Source: ZC4RG29 sp964521255 (GTDB lineage Bacteria; Bacteroidota; Bacteroidia; Cytophagales; Cyclobacteriaceae). From it: a DNA stretch of 12,415 bases. A program made the translations under genes and the position numbers. Positions within the stretch are counted from its first letter, which is position 1. Each line of letters starts with the position of its first letter. This document shows positions 1 to 8,332 of the stretch, in pieces. Location: NCBI GenBank assembly GCA_964521255.1, contig CAZFRM010000048.1, positions 1 to 12,415 on the forward strand, written 5' to 3'. Below the pieces are notes generated by a model. The model was not told where the DNA came from and did not search any database. It saw nothing but the letters and a program-made list of their open reading frames with translations.

Positions 1-55
1 CTGGAATAAAGCGGTATCTTTCGAATACCTTCGCCCATGCTGGGCGCACACAACA

Positions 56-162
56 GCTATTTGCAATGGCTGGGTGAGGTGTAAGTAAAGAGTTTTATCT
101 TCGCTACTACGTTTGGTCACGGTGGACAAACACGTTTTCAAAAGCCAGCCACTGCAAATAGC
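56..162. repeat. Long imperfect inverted repeat (stem-loop A)
   Basis: The arms are 56-73 (GCTATTTGCAATGGCTGG) and 145-162, and 17 of 18 positions pair; the one mismatch is A66 against C152. The 71-nt loop contains a smaller GTTTG/CAAAC repeat (111-115/127-131). Seven nucleotides after the 3' arm lies TGCCAGCCATAGGGTC (170-185), which recurs inverted at the right edge next to a group II intron. It could be an attC-like recombination site or another folded-DNA element. Classical attC features such as extrahelical bases and a full RYYYAAC/GTTRRRY pair are not clearly present. Confidence 0.75.
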
Positions 163-169
163 CAGACGT

Positions 170-185
170 TGCCAGCCATAGGGTC
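170..185 (+). repeat. Left copy of a 16-nt inverted flank repeat
   Basis: TGCCAGCCATAGGGTC matches the reverse complement of 12352-12367 with one mismatch. The right copy is the apparent 3' exon of the group II intron; this left copy has no intron and follows stem-loop A. The pair brackets the whole defence operon in inverted orientation, about 12.2 kb apart. Confidence 0.7.
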
Positions 186-367
186 GGACAAAGTAGTGAA
201 TCAACAAAACGGGCGACATTTTACTAAACAAAGATTCATTACGTGGACAAATGATCGGCTCCGGAGACAACATGACTTTTGACCAATAAACGTTAGACAA
301 GTTGGACAGAAAAAAACAGCCAACCCTTCGCATTTTTAAAAAGATTCTCCTCCGAATTTCCCCGCGC

Positions 368-430
368 ATTTGGCACATGCCATAGCCGCGCAAACCCACC
401 GCGACACCAAAGCTATGGCAAGAGCCAAAT
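368..430. repeat. Long imperfect inverted repeat (stem-loop B) before vsr
   Basis: The arms are 368-386 (ATTTGGCACATGCCATAGC) and 412-430, with 17 of 19 positions pairing. Both mismatches are A against A (375/423 and 377/421). The 25-nt loop (387-411) is C/A-rich and almost free of T. The 5' arm shares TTTGGCA with stem-loop C at the right flank, which also has two A-A mismatches and a loop of similar size and composition, so the two look like members of one family. It ends 28 nt before the vsr start, so on RNA it could be a terminator of upstream transcription or part of the operon leader. No T-run follows. Confidence 0.75.
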
Positions 431-441
431 CCCCACCGCAC
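431..441 (+). repeat. CCCCACCGCAC, shared with the right flank
   Basis: This 11-nt word lies directly after stem-loop B and recurs in the same orientation at 12273-12283, 41 nt after stem-loop C. It is short, so chance is possible, but its placement behind the same kind of stem-loop in both flanks favours common ancestry. Confidence 0.45.
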
Positions 442-458
442 TTTAGTATATTTAGGCA

Positions 459-872
459 ATGGCAGATGTTCACGACAAGAATACCAGAAGTTATAATATG
501 AGCCAGATCAAAGGCAAGAATACCAAGCCTGAGATTTTGGTAAGAAAATTTCTTTTTTCTAATGGCTTCCGATATAGACTTCATGATAAAAAGCTCCCGG
601 GAAAACCAGATATAGTGTTCCCGAAATATAATACAGCGATCTTCGTTCATGGATGTTTCTGGCATGGGCATAAGGGATGTAAGTATTTTGTAATTCCAAA
701 GACACGGACGAATTGGTGGGTCGAGAAAATCACAAAAAACAGACTTACTGATACTAAAAATATGAGGCGATTAACCCAGGAAGGCTGGAAAGTTATTACG
801 ATATTTGAATGTGAATTGAAACCAAAAAAACGAAATAAAACATTTGCCAAACTGATTGCTAAATTTAAATAA
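459..872 (+). CDS. vsr: Very short patch repair (Vsr) DNA mismatch endonuclease
   Basis: This 137-residue protein has the normal Vsr length. Vsr enzymes nick DNA 5' of the T in T:G mismatches that arise when 5-methylcytosine deaminates, starting repair to C:G. Key residues match E. coli Vsr almost position for position: E25 in NTKPE, catalytic D51 in GKPDIVFP, and H64, F67, W68 and H69 in FVHGCFWHGH. Likely zinc ligands are C66, H71, C74 and C118. The ATG at 459 gives the family N-terminus (MADVHDKNTRSYNMSQIKGK); only a weak AGG lies upstream. It is the first gene of the operon and stops 4 nt before the cytosine methyltransferase, the usual partner whose mutagenic effect Vsr offsets. Nothing looks truncated or mutated, so it is probably active. 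Its target sequence cannot be read from the protein. Confidence 0.96.
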   Translation: MADVHDKNTRSYNMSQIKGKNTKPEILVRKFLFSNGFRYRLHDKKLPGKPDIVFPKYNTAIFVHGCFWHGHKGCKYFVIPKTRTNWWVEKITKNRLTDTKNMRRLTQEGWKVITIFECELKPKKRNKTFAKLIAKFK

Positions 873-876
873 TCGA

Positions 877-2139
877 ATGAGTAAATTTAACTATATAGAC
901 CTCTTTGCTGGAGCTGGCGGACTTTCCGAAGGTTTTATCAGAGCAGGGTTTGAACCTGTTGCTCATGTTGAGATTGATGAAGCAGCCTGCTACACCCTGA
1001 AAACTCGTACAGCTTATCATTACTTGAAATCAGTTAACCAATATGATGACTATTGTAAATATCTGAGAGGTGAAATTACAAGGGATAAATTATATTCTTA
1101 TGTCCCGAAAAGACTTATGGATGCTGTGATTAACCTGCCAATTGGTGCAGAACATAATCCCGCCATTCATAAAACTATTGAAAAACAACTTGAAGAAAAT
1201 GAGATTGATTTAATTATTGGCGGCCCGCCTTGTCAGGCTTATTCATTGGTAGGACGTGCCAGGTCGGCAAATGGAATGAAAGGAGACCATCGAAACTATC
1301 TATATGTTCATTACGCTAAGTTTCTTGAGAAATACAATCCAAAAATATTTGTTTTTGAAAATGTACTTGGATTAAAATCTGCCGGAAATGGAATCCATCG
1401 GAAAAACATGGAAAAACTCTTTTTCAAAAAGGGTTATAAAATGAAACTCTTTACCGTTGAAGCAAACAATTTTGGTGTACTCCAAAACCGAAAACGTATC
1501 ATCATCATTGGCTGGAAAAAAGACTTATCTTTTAATATTCCAGACTTTGAAGCAATAAAAAATACTGCTGTTTATGAAGTACGAACTCTTTTTGCTGATT
1601 TACCAAAAATACAGGCAGGAGAAGGAAAGGACAAGTTTCTAAAATACAGATCAAAGACAAATGACTACTTGAATAAAAAGTATATCCGCAACGGGATAGA
1701 TATACTTACACAACATATTGCCAGACCGCATACAAAACAGGATAGAGAAATATACCGGATTGCAGTTGAAAAATGGAATACAGAAAAAGAACGATTAAAC
1801 TACAATGACTTACCGGAACGCCTGAAAACACATCAAAACAGAGCTTCATTTTTTGACCGCTTCAAAGTCGTGGCAGCAGATGAATCGTATTCCCAAACCG
1901 TTGTTGCACATATCGCAAAGGACGGTCATTACTACATACACCCGGATATTGAACAAAATCGCTCTATAACTGTACGGGAATCCGCCAGACTACAATCTTT
2001 TCCTGATGACTACTACTTTGAAGGAGTAAAAGAAGGAGCAAACAGAACAGCAGCCTTTAAACAAATCGGCAATGCAGTTCCGCCTTTGATGGCCTATGAA
2101 ATTGCTAAAAGAATCAGGAAGATTTTAGATGGAAAATAA
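877..2139 (+). CDS. DNA (cytosine-5-)-methyltransferase
   Basis: This enzyme transfers a methyl group from S-adenosylmethionine to C5 of cytosine in a specific DNA sequence and would mark host DNA as self. All main C5-methylase motifs are present in the 420-residue form: motif I (SAM binding) FAGAGGLSEGF at about 10-20, motif IV PPCQ with catalytic C119, motif VI ENV at 161-163, motif VIII QNRKR at 203, motif IX RESARLQSFP at 367-376 and motif X QIGNAVPP at 396-403. The stretch between VIII and IX (about 215-335) should hold the target recognition domain. The segment between motifs I and IV is rather long. I chose the ATG at 877, 4 nt after vsr, because MSKFNYIDLF fits the family start; the frame stays open upstream only to a TTG at 856. 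The 3' end overlaps the next gene by 11 nt. The recognition sequence is unknown. Confidence 0.96.
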   Translation: MSKFNYIDLFAGAGGLSEGFIRAGFEPVAHVEIDEAACYTLKTRTAYHYLKSVNQYDDYCKYLRGEITRDKLYSYVPKRLMDAVINLPIGAEHNPAIHKTIEKQLEENEIDLIIGGPPCQAYSLVGRARSANGMKGDHRNYLYVHYAKFLEKYNPKIFVFENVLGLKSAGNGIHRKNMEKLFFKKGYKMKLFTVEANNFGVLQNRKRIIIIGWKKDLSFNIPDFEAIKNTAVYEVRTLFADLPKIQAGEGKDKFLKYRSKTNDYLNKKYIRNGIDILTQHIARPHTKQDREIYRIAVEKWNTEKERLNYNDLPERLKTHQNRASFFDRFKVVAADESYSQTVVAHIAKDGHYYIHPDIEQNRSITVRESARLQSFPDDYYFEGVKEGANRTAAFKQIGNAVPPLMAYEIAKRIRKILDGK

Positions 2140-2908
2140 TCACAAACTTGCTCTATATGTCGCATACTATTTATCAAGGTTTAATAATGAAGCTCTGACA
2201 AATCTTGGCTATGCTACATGGAATAATGCTTTTGATGATATTGGTGAACGCCTGAAAGTAAATAAACATTCCGTAAAAAATTGGAGAGATGAATTTGACC
2301 CTTTGTTTGAACATCGTGCCGGCTGGCATCAAAGACCGATGATTCCAAGCAGAGCGAGAGTAGTTCAGTCATTTGAAAACCTGACTGAATTACAAATCCG
2401 GGAAATTGTAAGTGATATTATTTCCGGGAAAATTCAGGAGAATAAAGATGAATTAGAACTGCTTTTAAATATCGTGACAACTGATGATAACAAAAAATCA
2501 GGTTCCAGATTTATTCTCAGAACTCCGACAGGCAAAGCCGCAGAAGAATTTTTTTTGAAATTTTTTACTGAAAATAGAAAACCGGTTGAAGGGATTCTTA
2601 TTGATTGCCGGGATTTAGGAGTTGGATATGACTACAGAATTGAGGCGGGAAATGATAAATACTATGTAGAAGTAAAAGGACTTGCTGAATTTATTGGTGG
2701 GGTTCTTTTTACTGATAAAGAATGGGTAACAGCAAAGACTGAAAAAGAAAAATATTATCTCTGTTTAGTTTCAAATCTGAATGAGCAACCTGAAATCATT
2801 TTTGTTCGAAATCCCGCTGAAAAGATTAAACCAAAGAAAAATATCTACACTTCAATTCAGGTAAGTTGGAGTGTTACTCATAACCAACTTACTGAGTTAA
2901 ATGCTTGA
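2129..2908 (+). CDS. HTH plus DUF3883-like nuclease domain protein
   Basis: This 259-residue protein is a candidate endonuclease subunit. The C-terminal half resembles the DUF3883 branch of PD-(D/E)XK nucleases: a helix with E139/E140 in GKAAEEFFLKFF, then D168 in GVGYDYRIE, then E181-V-K183 in YYVEVKG, followed by the typical LFTDKEWVTAKTEKEKYYLCLV (192-214). D168 plus E181/K183 form a plausible metal-binding catalytic set. The N-terminal part (about 1-70) looks helical, with a helix-turn-helix-like stretch at LKVNKHSVKNWRDEFD, suggesting DNA binding. The start overlaps the methyltransferase end by 11 nt and the stop overlaps the ATPase gene by 8 nt. From its position it may be the sequence-specific restriction component paired with the methylase, but this is inference. 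The family call rests on motif pattern and not on a database search. Confidence 0.72.
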   Translation: MENNHKLALYVAYYLSRFNNEALTNLGYATWNNAFDDIGERLKVNKHSVKNWRDEFDPLFEHRAGWHQRPMIPSRARVVQSFENLTELQIREIVSDIISGKIQENKDELELLLNIVTTDDNKKSGSRFILRTPTGKAAEEFFLKFFTENRKPVEGILIDCRDLGVGYDYRIEAGNDKYYVEVKGLAEFIGGVLFTDKEWVTAKTEKEKYYLCLVSNLNEQPEIIFVRNPAEKIKPKKNIYTSIQVSWSVTHNQLTELNA

Positions 2909-4382
2909 CTACTCCAAATACAAAACAACGCCAGCCATTCCCGAAGCAGGTTCAATGATTGAAACCTTTCGGGCAATTGGTTACAACATTGAAACGGCAA
3001 TTGCGGACATAATTGACAATTCGATTTCGGCAGGAGCAAAAAATATCTGGATAAGTTTCGAATGGCAAGGTTCATCTACATGGCTTTCTGTTAAAGATGA
3101 TGGAAGTGGAATGAATAACGATGAACTTGTTCAGGCAATGCGACCAGGTAGCAAGAACCCCCGTGACGACCGAAGTATAAAAGATTTGGGAAGATTTGGT
3201 TTGGGATTAAAAACAGCATCGTTCTCTCAGTGTAGAAAACTTTCGGTTATCAGCAAGAAAGAAAATTACAAACCCACCTTCTGGACATGGGATTTAGATT
3301 TTGTAAATCAAACAGGTAACTGGAACTTAATCAAGTATTTGCCGGAAGGAAATTTTGAAAATGAAATCAACACCGTAAAATCTGGAACAATTGTAATCTG
3401 GAATGACATCGACCGCCTTGTAAAAGATTTACAGAAAGACGATGAAAATTCTCTGGATAAATTTCTGCAAATTATGATGCAGGTAAAAAAACATTTAGCA
3501 ATGGTATTTCACCGCTTTATTGAGAACGGAAGAATAAAAATTTCATTTCAGGGCAGACCTGTTGAAGCATGGAACCCGTTTCTACCAAACGAATCAGCAA
3601 CACAGGGATTTCCTGATGAACCTTTACATGGCGGAAAAATAATTGTGAAGGGATATGTGTTGCCTCACAAATCAAAACTTAGTGAAGATAGGTTCAAAGA
3701 AGCAGAGGGACTGAGAGGATGGAATGAGCAACAGGGATTTTATATTTATCGGAACGAACGATTATTACTTGCAGGTGATTGGTTGGGAATGTTTCGTAAA
3801 GAAGAACATTACAAACTTGCACGAATAGAAATAAATTTACCGAATTCTTTTGATTCAGAATGGCAGATTGACATAAAGAAATCCATTGCACGACCACCAC
3901 TTATATTGCGTGACCAATTGAAAGCCTACGCGGGTAAGGTGAGAGCACAGGCGGTTGAAGTTTACAGGCATAAAGGAAAAAATGTAAAACCATATCCCGG
4001 ACAAAAATTTATACCACTTTGGATTGACCACAAGAGAGGTGATAAATGGTTTTATAAAATCAACCGAGAACATCCATTGATCGAGAAAATAAAAAACCAA
4101 GCGAACGATAAACCTGACAAAGCTATTGACACCTTGCTAAAGTTCATTGAAGAAACAATTCCGGTTAAATCAATTTACATTAAAGAAGCAGAGGAACCAG
4201 AAGTACAGGGAAAGCCATTTGAAGGAATAAAACATGACGACATCTGGACTTTGATGAAAAATATTTTTGATTCATTAATTAAACAGGGTAAAACGCAAGA
4301 GGAAGCAAAAGCAGTTATCATTAACCTTGAGCCTTTTAATCATTACCCTGAGTACCTTACAACATTAACCGAGCATGATTGA
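2901..4382 (+). CDS. GHKL (Bergerat-fold) ATPase, MutL/MORC-like
   Basis: This 493-residue protein has a clear Bergerat ATP-binding fold near its N-terminus: the N box ETAIADIIDNS (E31, D36, N40), the G1 box DDGSGM (66-71) and the G2 box GRFGLGLKTAS (97-107). These order it with MutL, Hsp90, histidine kinases and MORC. No kinase or response-regulator domain follows. The middle region carries YRNERLLLAGDW (283-294) and IDIKKSIARPP (323-333), where K326/K327 fall where a second-domain lysine contacts ATP in MutL/MORC-type proteins. Such ATPases act as dimeric DNA clamps that close on ATP binding. I see no MutL-type C-terminal endonuclease motif. ATG at 2901 overlaps the upstream stop by 8 nt; its own stop overlaps the Z1 gene in ATGATTGA. 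It probably senses or clamps DNA and cooperates with the neighbouring helicase and nucleases. Confidence 0.88.
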   Translation: MLDYSKYKTTPAIPEAGSMIETFRAIGYNIETAIADIIDNSISAGAKNIWISFEWQGSSTWLSVKDDGSGMNNDELVQAMRPGSKNPRDDRSIKDLGRFGLGLKTASFSQCRKLSVISKKENYKPTFWTWDLDFVNQTGNWNLIKYLPEGNFENEINTVKSGTIVIWNDIDRLVKDLQKDDENSLDKFLQIMMQVKKHLAMVFHRFIENGRIKISFQGRPVEAWNPFLPNESATQGFPDEPLHGGKIIVKGYVLPHKSKLSEDRFKEAEGLRGWNEQQGFYIYRNERLLLAGDWLGMFRKEEHYKLARIEINLPNSFDSEWQIDIKKSIARPPLILRDQLKAYAGKVRAQAVEVYRHKGKNVKPYPGQKFIPLWIDHKRGDKWFYKINREHPLIEKIKNQANDKPDKAIDTLLKFIEETIPVKSIYIKEAEEPEVQGKPFEGIKHDDIWTLMKNIFDSLIKQGKTQEEAKAVIINLEPFNHYPEYLTTLTEHD

Positions 4383-7347
4383 ACAAGCGAAAAATATTTG
4401 TATCGAACTACTAAGAAGAATTAAAAACCCTTCTTTACAAGACATCAATGAATCTATTGATAATGTTCTGAAAATCTTTCCAAATCTTGAAACAGAGAGA
4501 GAAACTTTGTTCAATTATTTGTCAGCAACTTTTTCTGTTTTTTCAGAGGACTACAGAATTCTTGACACAGATGAGGGCTACGCTCCCTGGCTTAAAGATG
4601 CAAAAGCAAACATTCGCTGGAATTTCTGGAATCGTTATACAAATTATCTGCAAAAGAAAATAGCACCGGACACAATAAACAAGCTTGATAATTTAACTGA
4701 TGATATTTTAGACCGTATTGCAAATCCTTCCACACCTGGAGCATGGGATAAAAGAGGAATGGTAGTGGGACAAGTTCAATCAGGAAAGACAAGCAATTAT
4801 ACCGGACTAATCAACAAAGCATCTGATGCAGGTTATAAACTAATAATCGTTTTAGCAGGTATGCATGATTCGTTGAGAAGTCAAACTCAAATCAGAATTG
4901 ATGAAGGTTTTTTAGGATTCAATAGTCAGCGTTCACTACAGTATTCAAACACGAATAAGATCGGAGTTGGTTTTTATAATCCTATTGACGAAAAAACAAA
5001 TCAGCCAATCGACCTTCCTGCAAATGCTTTAACTTCCAGTCACCTCAATGGAGATTTCAACCGTAAGGTTGCTCAGTCAGCCGGAATTCATTTGAGAAGT
5101 TCAGACCCGATAGTTGCCGTTGTTAAAAAGAATGGCTCAATTCTGAAAAATTTAATTTCCTGGTTGGCAGTTTGGGGAGATAAACAACCTGATGGAAAAA
5201 TAATTATTCGCAATGTTCCATTTCTTTTGATTGATGATGAAGCAGACAATGCTTCAATCAATGTGAACAAGGAAAAAGTTTCTGCAATAAACGGATGTAT
5301 CAGAGCATTACTTTCACTGTTTGAACAGAGTGCTTATGTTGGATACACAGCAACACCGTTTGCAAATATTTTTATTCCGATTCAGGAACAAGAATCAATA
5401 AAAGGCTTAGACCTTGCGATTAAAGATTACGAATTTACAGTAGGTCAGGATTTATTTCCAAAGGATTTTATTATAAATATTCCTGCTCCATCAAACTATA
5501 TCGGGCCAGCTAAAATTTTTGGTTTACCTGCACTGACATCATCTGACATTAATGAAGACCCTTTACCCGTCATTCGTTTGGTGAAAGATTATGAAGCGTT
5601 TAACGCATCCAATGTACAGGAACAAATTCAAAATTTAATTGCCGGAGTAGAAAATGAGTTTGCAATCACAAAATCATTTGTGCCTGATAAACACAAAAAG
5701 AGTGACCCATTACCAGAAGAATTGCCAAACAGTTTGAAGTATGCTGTGAAATGTTTTATTCTTTCAGCAGCAGCAAGACGAGTGAGGAAGCAGATTGACG
5801 TTCATAATTCAATGCTTATTCATATTTCACGATTCATCGTATGGCAGGACAGAATTGCAACTTTGGTTGATGCTGAATTAAAATTCTATCAAAAACAAAT
5901 TGAATTGAAATCAGGAAATCTTCTTAAAGAACTTGAGGCTATATGGGAAAAGGAATTTGTGCCGACAACTGCAAAAGTTATTCGTGATGCACATATATAC
6001 ACTGACCCGGAAATAGTTCCAATTGCATGGAAAAAAGTTGAAGCTGAAATTTATCCGGCAATTTCAAAAATAGAAGTAAGGGCTGTTCATGGGGATAAAA
6101 ATGTTGCGGGACTTTCTCATCATAATATTTCACCGCTTGATTATTTCTTTTCGGAACAACAGGGAAAATTTCTCTCAGTTATTGCAGTTGGTGGCGATAA
6201 ACTTTCGAGAGGCTTGACACTGGAAGGATTAACCGTTAGTTATTACTTACGTGCATCCAAGATGTATGACACACTCATGCAGATGGGCAGATGGTTCGGA
6301 TACAGACCTGGATACGTGGACTTGTGCAGAATATTTACAAGTGATGAACTCACGCGGTGGTATAAGCACATCACAATTGCATCCGAAGAAATGCGTAGAG
6401 ATTTTGACTACATGTTCTTATTAAAGAAGACTCCAAAGGAATTTGGATTGAAAGTAAGAACCCATCCTGGAGTTTTGAAAATTACAGCAGCGAATAAATT
6501 CAGATACAAGAAAATAATGTATCTGAGTTACTCAGGAGAACTTGAGCAGACCTATCAGTTCAAAATTGACAAAGGGAGATTTAAGAATAATTTTAATGCA
6601 GTTATTGATTTAATTTCTGCATTAGGGGAACCTCTTTCGGAGCCATTGAATGAACTCAATAAAAAGCAAAGGTTTGTTTGGCAAAACGAAAACAACTTCA
6701 ATGCGATAACTTCTTTTCTGTTAAAATATAAAATTGGCGAGGAAGTAATAGATACAAATAAAATAGTTGACTATATCATAGCCCAAACGAAAAAAGGAAA
6801 CCTTATTAACTGGACAGTTGCATTGATAAACAATTCAACAGCAAAATCAGAAGACGAATTCTTGTTTCCCGGAATTTCTGATAAGATTGGTTTAACAGAT
6901 AGAACAAATATCAGCAATGACCCAAATGACTATGAAGTCGCAAAGTATAACATTACTGACCACAGACATGAGTTGATTGATTTATCACCAGCAGAAGTTG
7001 TATCAGCAAAAGCACAGACTGAAGCAGATTACAAAGCGGAAGGAAAAAAGGAAGTGCCGGAAATGCCAAGTAGAAAAAGAATTAAGTGGCAGAGAAAAAG
7101 TAAAAATGGATTACTTTTAATTTATCCATTGAATCACAACTGCCAGGGGATTGTTGACGATACAACTGACCCCAAAACGACAGAAAGAAAATTGATTTCT
7201 GATGTTCCGGTAATTGGTGTTGCAGTTAGTTTTCCGGAGATCGAAAACGATGAAAAGATTGAGTATGCAGTGAATGAGCAATTCAAAAAAGAGTATGAGT
7301 ATCCGGAAGAACTTGATTTAACAGACGAGACTGATGGAACGGATTAA
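4375..7347 (+). CDS. Z1-domain superfamily II helicase-like ATPase
   Basis: This is the largest gene in the operon (990 residues) and the probable DNA motor. Superfamily II motifs appear in order: Walker A GQVQSGKT (132-139), an Ile/Val-rich strand with AGMHDSLRSQT (161-171), Walker B LLIDDEAD (284-291, D287 to D291), motif III YTATPFAN (324-331), then the Z1 region with GGDKLSRGLTLEGL (606-619) and the arginine-finger motif QMGRWFGYR (636-644). The GxxxGKT, DEAD and TATP set indicates ATP-driven movement on nucleic acid. The C-terminal third has no domain I recognise and ends in an acidic tail (EYPEELDLTDETDGTD). Z1 proteins recur beside DUF4420, AIPR and MutL-like genes with cytosine methylases, as here. 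The start overlaps the ATPase stop by 8 nt and the end overlaps the next gene by 14 nt. Actual helicase activity is not known to me. Confidence 0.92.
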   Translation: MIEQAKNICIELLRRIKNPSLQDINESIDNVLKIFPNLETERETLFNYLSATFSVFSEDYRILDTDEGYAPWLKDAKANIRWNFWNRYTNYLQKKIAPDTINKLDNLTDDILDRIANPSTPGAWDKRGMVVGQVQSGKTSNYTGLINKASDAGYKLIIVLAGMHDSLRSQTQIRIDEGFLGFNSQRSLQYSNTNKIGVGFYNPIDEKTNQPIDLPANALTSSHLNGDFNRKVAQSAGIHLRSSDPIVAVVKKNGSILKNLISWLAVWGDKQPDGKIIIRNVPFLLIDDEADNASINVNKEKVSAINGCIRALLSLFEQSAYVGYTATPFANIFIPIQEQESIKGLDLAIKDYEFTVGQDLFPKDFIINIPAPSNYIGPAKIFGLPALTSSDINEDPLPVIRLVKDYEAFNASNVQEQIQNLIAGVENEFAITKSFVPDKHKKSDPLPEELPNSLKYAVKCFILSAAARRVRKQIDVHNSMLIHISRFIVWQDRIATLVDAELKFYQKQIELKSGNLLKELEAIWEKEFVPTTAKVIRDAHIYTDPEIVPIAWKKVEAEIYPAISKIEVRAVHGDKNVAGLSHHNISPLDYFFSEQQGKFLSVIAVGGDKLSRGLTLEGLTVSYYLRASKMYDTLMQMGRWFGYRPGYVDLCRIFTSDELTRWYKHITIASEEMRRDFDYMFLLKKTPKEFGLKVRTHPGVLKITAANKFRYKKIMYLSYSGELEQTYQFKIDKGRFKNNFNAVIDLISALGEPLSEPLNELNKKQRFVWQNENNFNAITSFLLKYKIGEEVIDTNKIVDYIIAQTKKGNLINWTVALINNSTAKSEDEFLFPGISDKIGLTDRTNISNDPNDYEVAKYNITDHRHELIDLSPAEVVSAKAQTEADYKAEGKKEVPEMPSRKRIKWQRKSKNGLLLIYPLNHNCQGIVDDTTDPKTTERKLISDVPVIGVAVSFPEIENDEKIEYAVNEQFKKEYEYPEELDLTDETDGTD

Positions 7348-8332
7348 ACAGATATGGACACAGCTTGAGGCGAATAGTTCAACAGTCGCAGGACTATTTA
7401 AGTTACGTTATTCTGACACGAGCAAGTGCGATATTTTTTTAGGGGTAAAATTTCCTGAAACCTATAGAATGCTTACGATTAGAGTACCGTTTCTAATTGG
7501 AAAGGATTTTAATTTCAAATATGAGTTCAGAGGATTGAGGTTTGATAAAATTTACGACCCCGATGATTCTAAATTTATTTTACTGAACCTCGTTTTGATT
7601 GACAAGCAATTCAAAGATATTTTTGATACACTTGTTGCAGATATACTGGCGGCAGTTATAAACGAATACGAGATCAAAGTAATTCTAAAAAATTATTCCA
7701 ATCGATTAATAAAGTGGCAGAGTTTGTTTGAACGATTCAGACAGCAAGGGTTGACGCCAGAAGAACAACGCGGACTTTATGGAGAATTATTTTTCATGCG
7801 AAAATTCTTACACGCCAATTCTGATTTTAAAAATGTTATCATCTCATGGATAGGTTCAGAAAAGCAAGTCAGAGATTACCAGTTTGGAAGATGGAGTGTT
7901 GAGGTGAAAACAACTCATGGAAACAACCATCAGAAAGTTCATATCAGTAGCGAAAGGCAACTTGATACAACTAACCTTGACAATCTTTTTCTAAATCACC
8001 TTTCTTTAGAGGTACGACAGCAGTCAGGTGAAACATTGAACCAAATCGTAGATTCCGTTTCTGAAATTTTAAATTCGGACTTTACTGCATTGAGCCAATT
8101 CAGAAACAAATTAATTGAAGCTGGATTTTTTGACCATCATCGAAATTTATATACCGATATTGGTTATTTCATTCGACAAGAAGTTTTTTATAAAGTTGAG
8201 AATGCTTTTCCAAGAATTGAAGAGGCCGATATTCGAAACGGAGTTGGTGATGTAAAATACTCTGTTATAGTTTCGCAATGTTCCGATTTCATAAAAACGG
8301 AAGAACAGGTCTTTCATACCTTAATTTTCTAA
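7334..8332 (+). CDS. DUF4420-type PD-(D/E)XK family protein
   Basis: This 332-residue protein fits the DUF4420 family, which is described as putative PD-(D/E)XK nucleases. The core lies in the middle: RGLYGELFFMRKFL (146-159, E151), then WIGSEKQVRDYQFG (172-185, D181), then WSVEVKTT (187-194, E190 and K192). The order E...D...ExK is the classic metal-dependent nuclease arrangement, so it is probably catalytic. The N-terminal 120 residues are a mixed alpha/beta region of unknown role. The next match to the family is its place: DUF4420 genes commonly follow Z1 genes and precede AIPR genes. It begins inside the Z1 end (14-nt overlap) and its TAA overlaps the AIPR ATG by one base (TAATG). It may cut DNA translocated or unwound by the Z1 motor, which is an inference from context. 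Confidence 0.88.
   Translation: MERIKQIWTQLEANSSTVAGLFKLRYSDTSKCDIFLGVKFPETYRMLTIRVPFLIGKDFNFKYEFRGLRFDKIYDPDDSKFILLNLVLIDKQFKDIFDTLVADILAAVINEYEIKVILKNYSNRLIKWQSLFERFRQQGLTPEEQRGLYGELFFMRKFLHANSDFKNVIISWIGSEKQVRDYQFGRWSVEVKTTHGNNHQKVHISSERQLDTTNLDNLFLNHLSLEVRQQSGETLNQIVDSVSEILNSDFTALSQFRNKLIEAGFFDHHRNLYTDIGYFIRQEVFYKVENAFPRIEEADIRNGVGDVKYSVIVSQCSDFIKTEEQVFHTLIF

Larger units (their letters stand above)
1..458. other. Left non-coding flank rich in inverted repeats
   Basis: I see no convincing gene here. The stretch is more GC-rich than the operon and holds several inverted repeats: GGTAT/ATACC (13-17/25-29), a perfect 6-bp hairpin CGCCCA-TGC-TGGGCG (32-46), a long stem-loop (56-162) and another just before vsr (368-430). 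GTGGACAAA occurs twice (122-130 and 243-251). AACGTTAGAC near 288 fits the GTTRRRY core consensus of integron attC sites, but so short a match proves little. No clear Bacteroidota-type promoter (TTG plus TAnnTTTG at proper spacing) was found before vsr. The repeat style suggests cassette or mobile-element borders rather than ordinary chromosomal spacer. Confidence 0.6.

Noticed and set aside
447..454. TATATTTA as a Bacteroidota-type -7 box for vsr
   Set aside because: It differs from TAnnTTTG, lies only 4 nt before the ATG, and has no TTG box at the proper distance upstream.
336..671. 111-codon open frame on the - strand across the vsr start
   Set aside because: It overlaps the well-supported vsr gene and stem-loop B in antisense, with no recognisable domain.
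856..876. TTG start for the methyltransferase
   Set aside because: It lies inside vsr and adds seven residues not typical of the family; ATG at 877 is better placed.
8278..8331. Earlier ATG for the AIPR gene
   Set aside because: It would overlap the DUF4420 gene by 55 nt, and its residues read as the other frame of that gene; ATG at 8332 forms the TAATG coupling typical of this operon.
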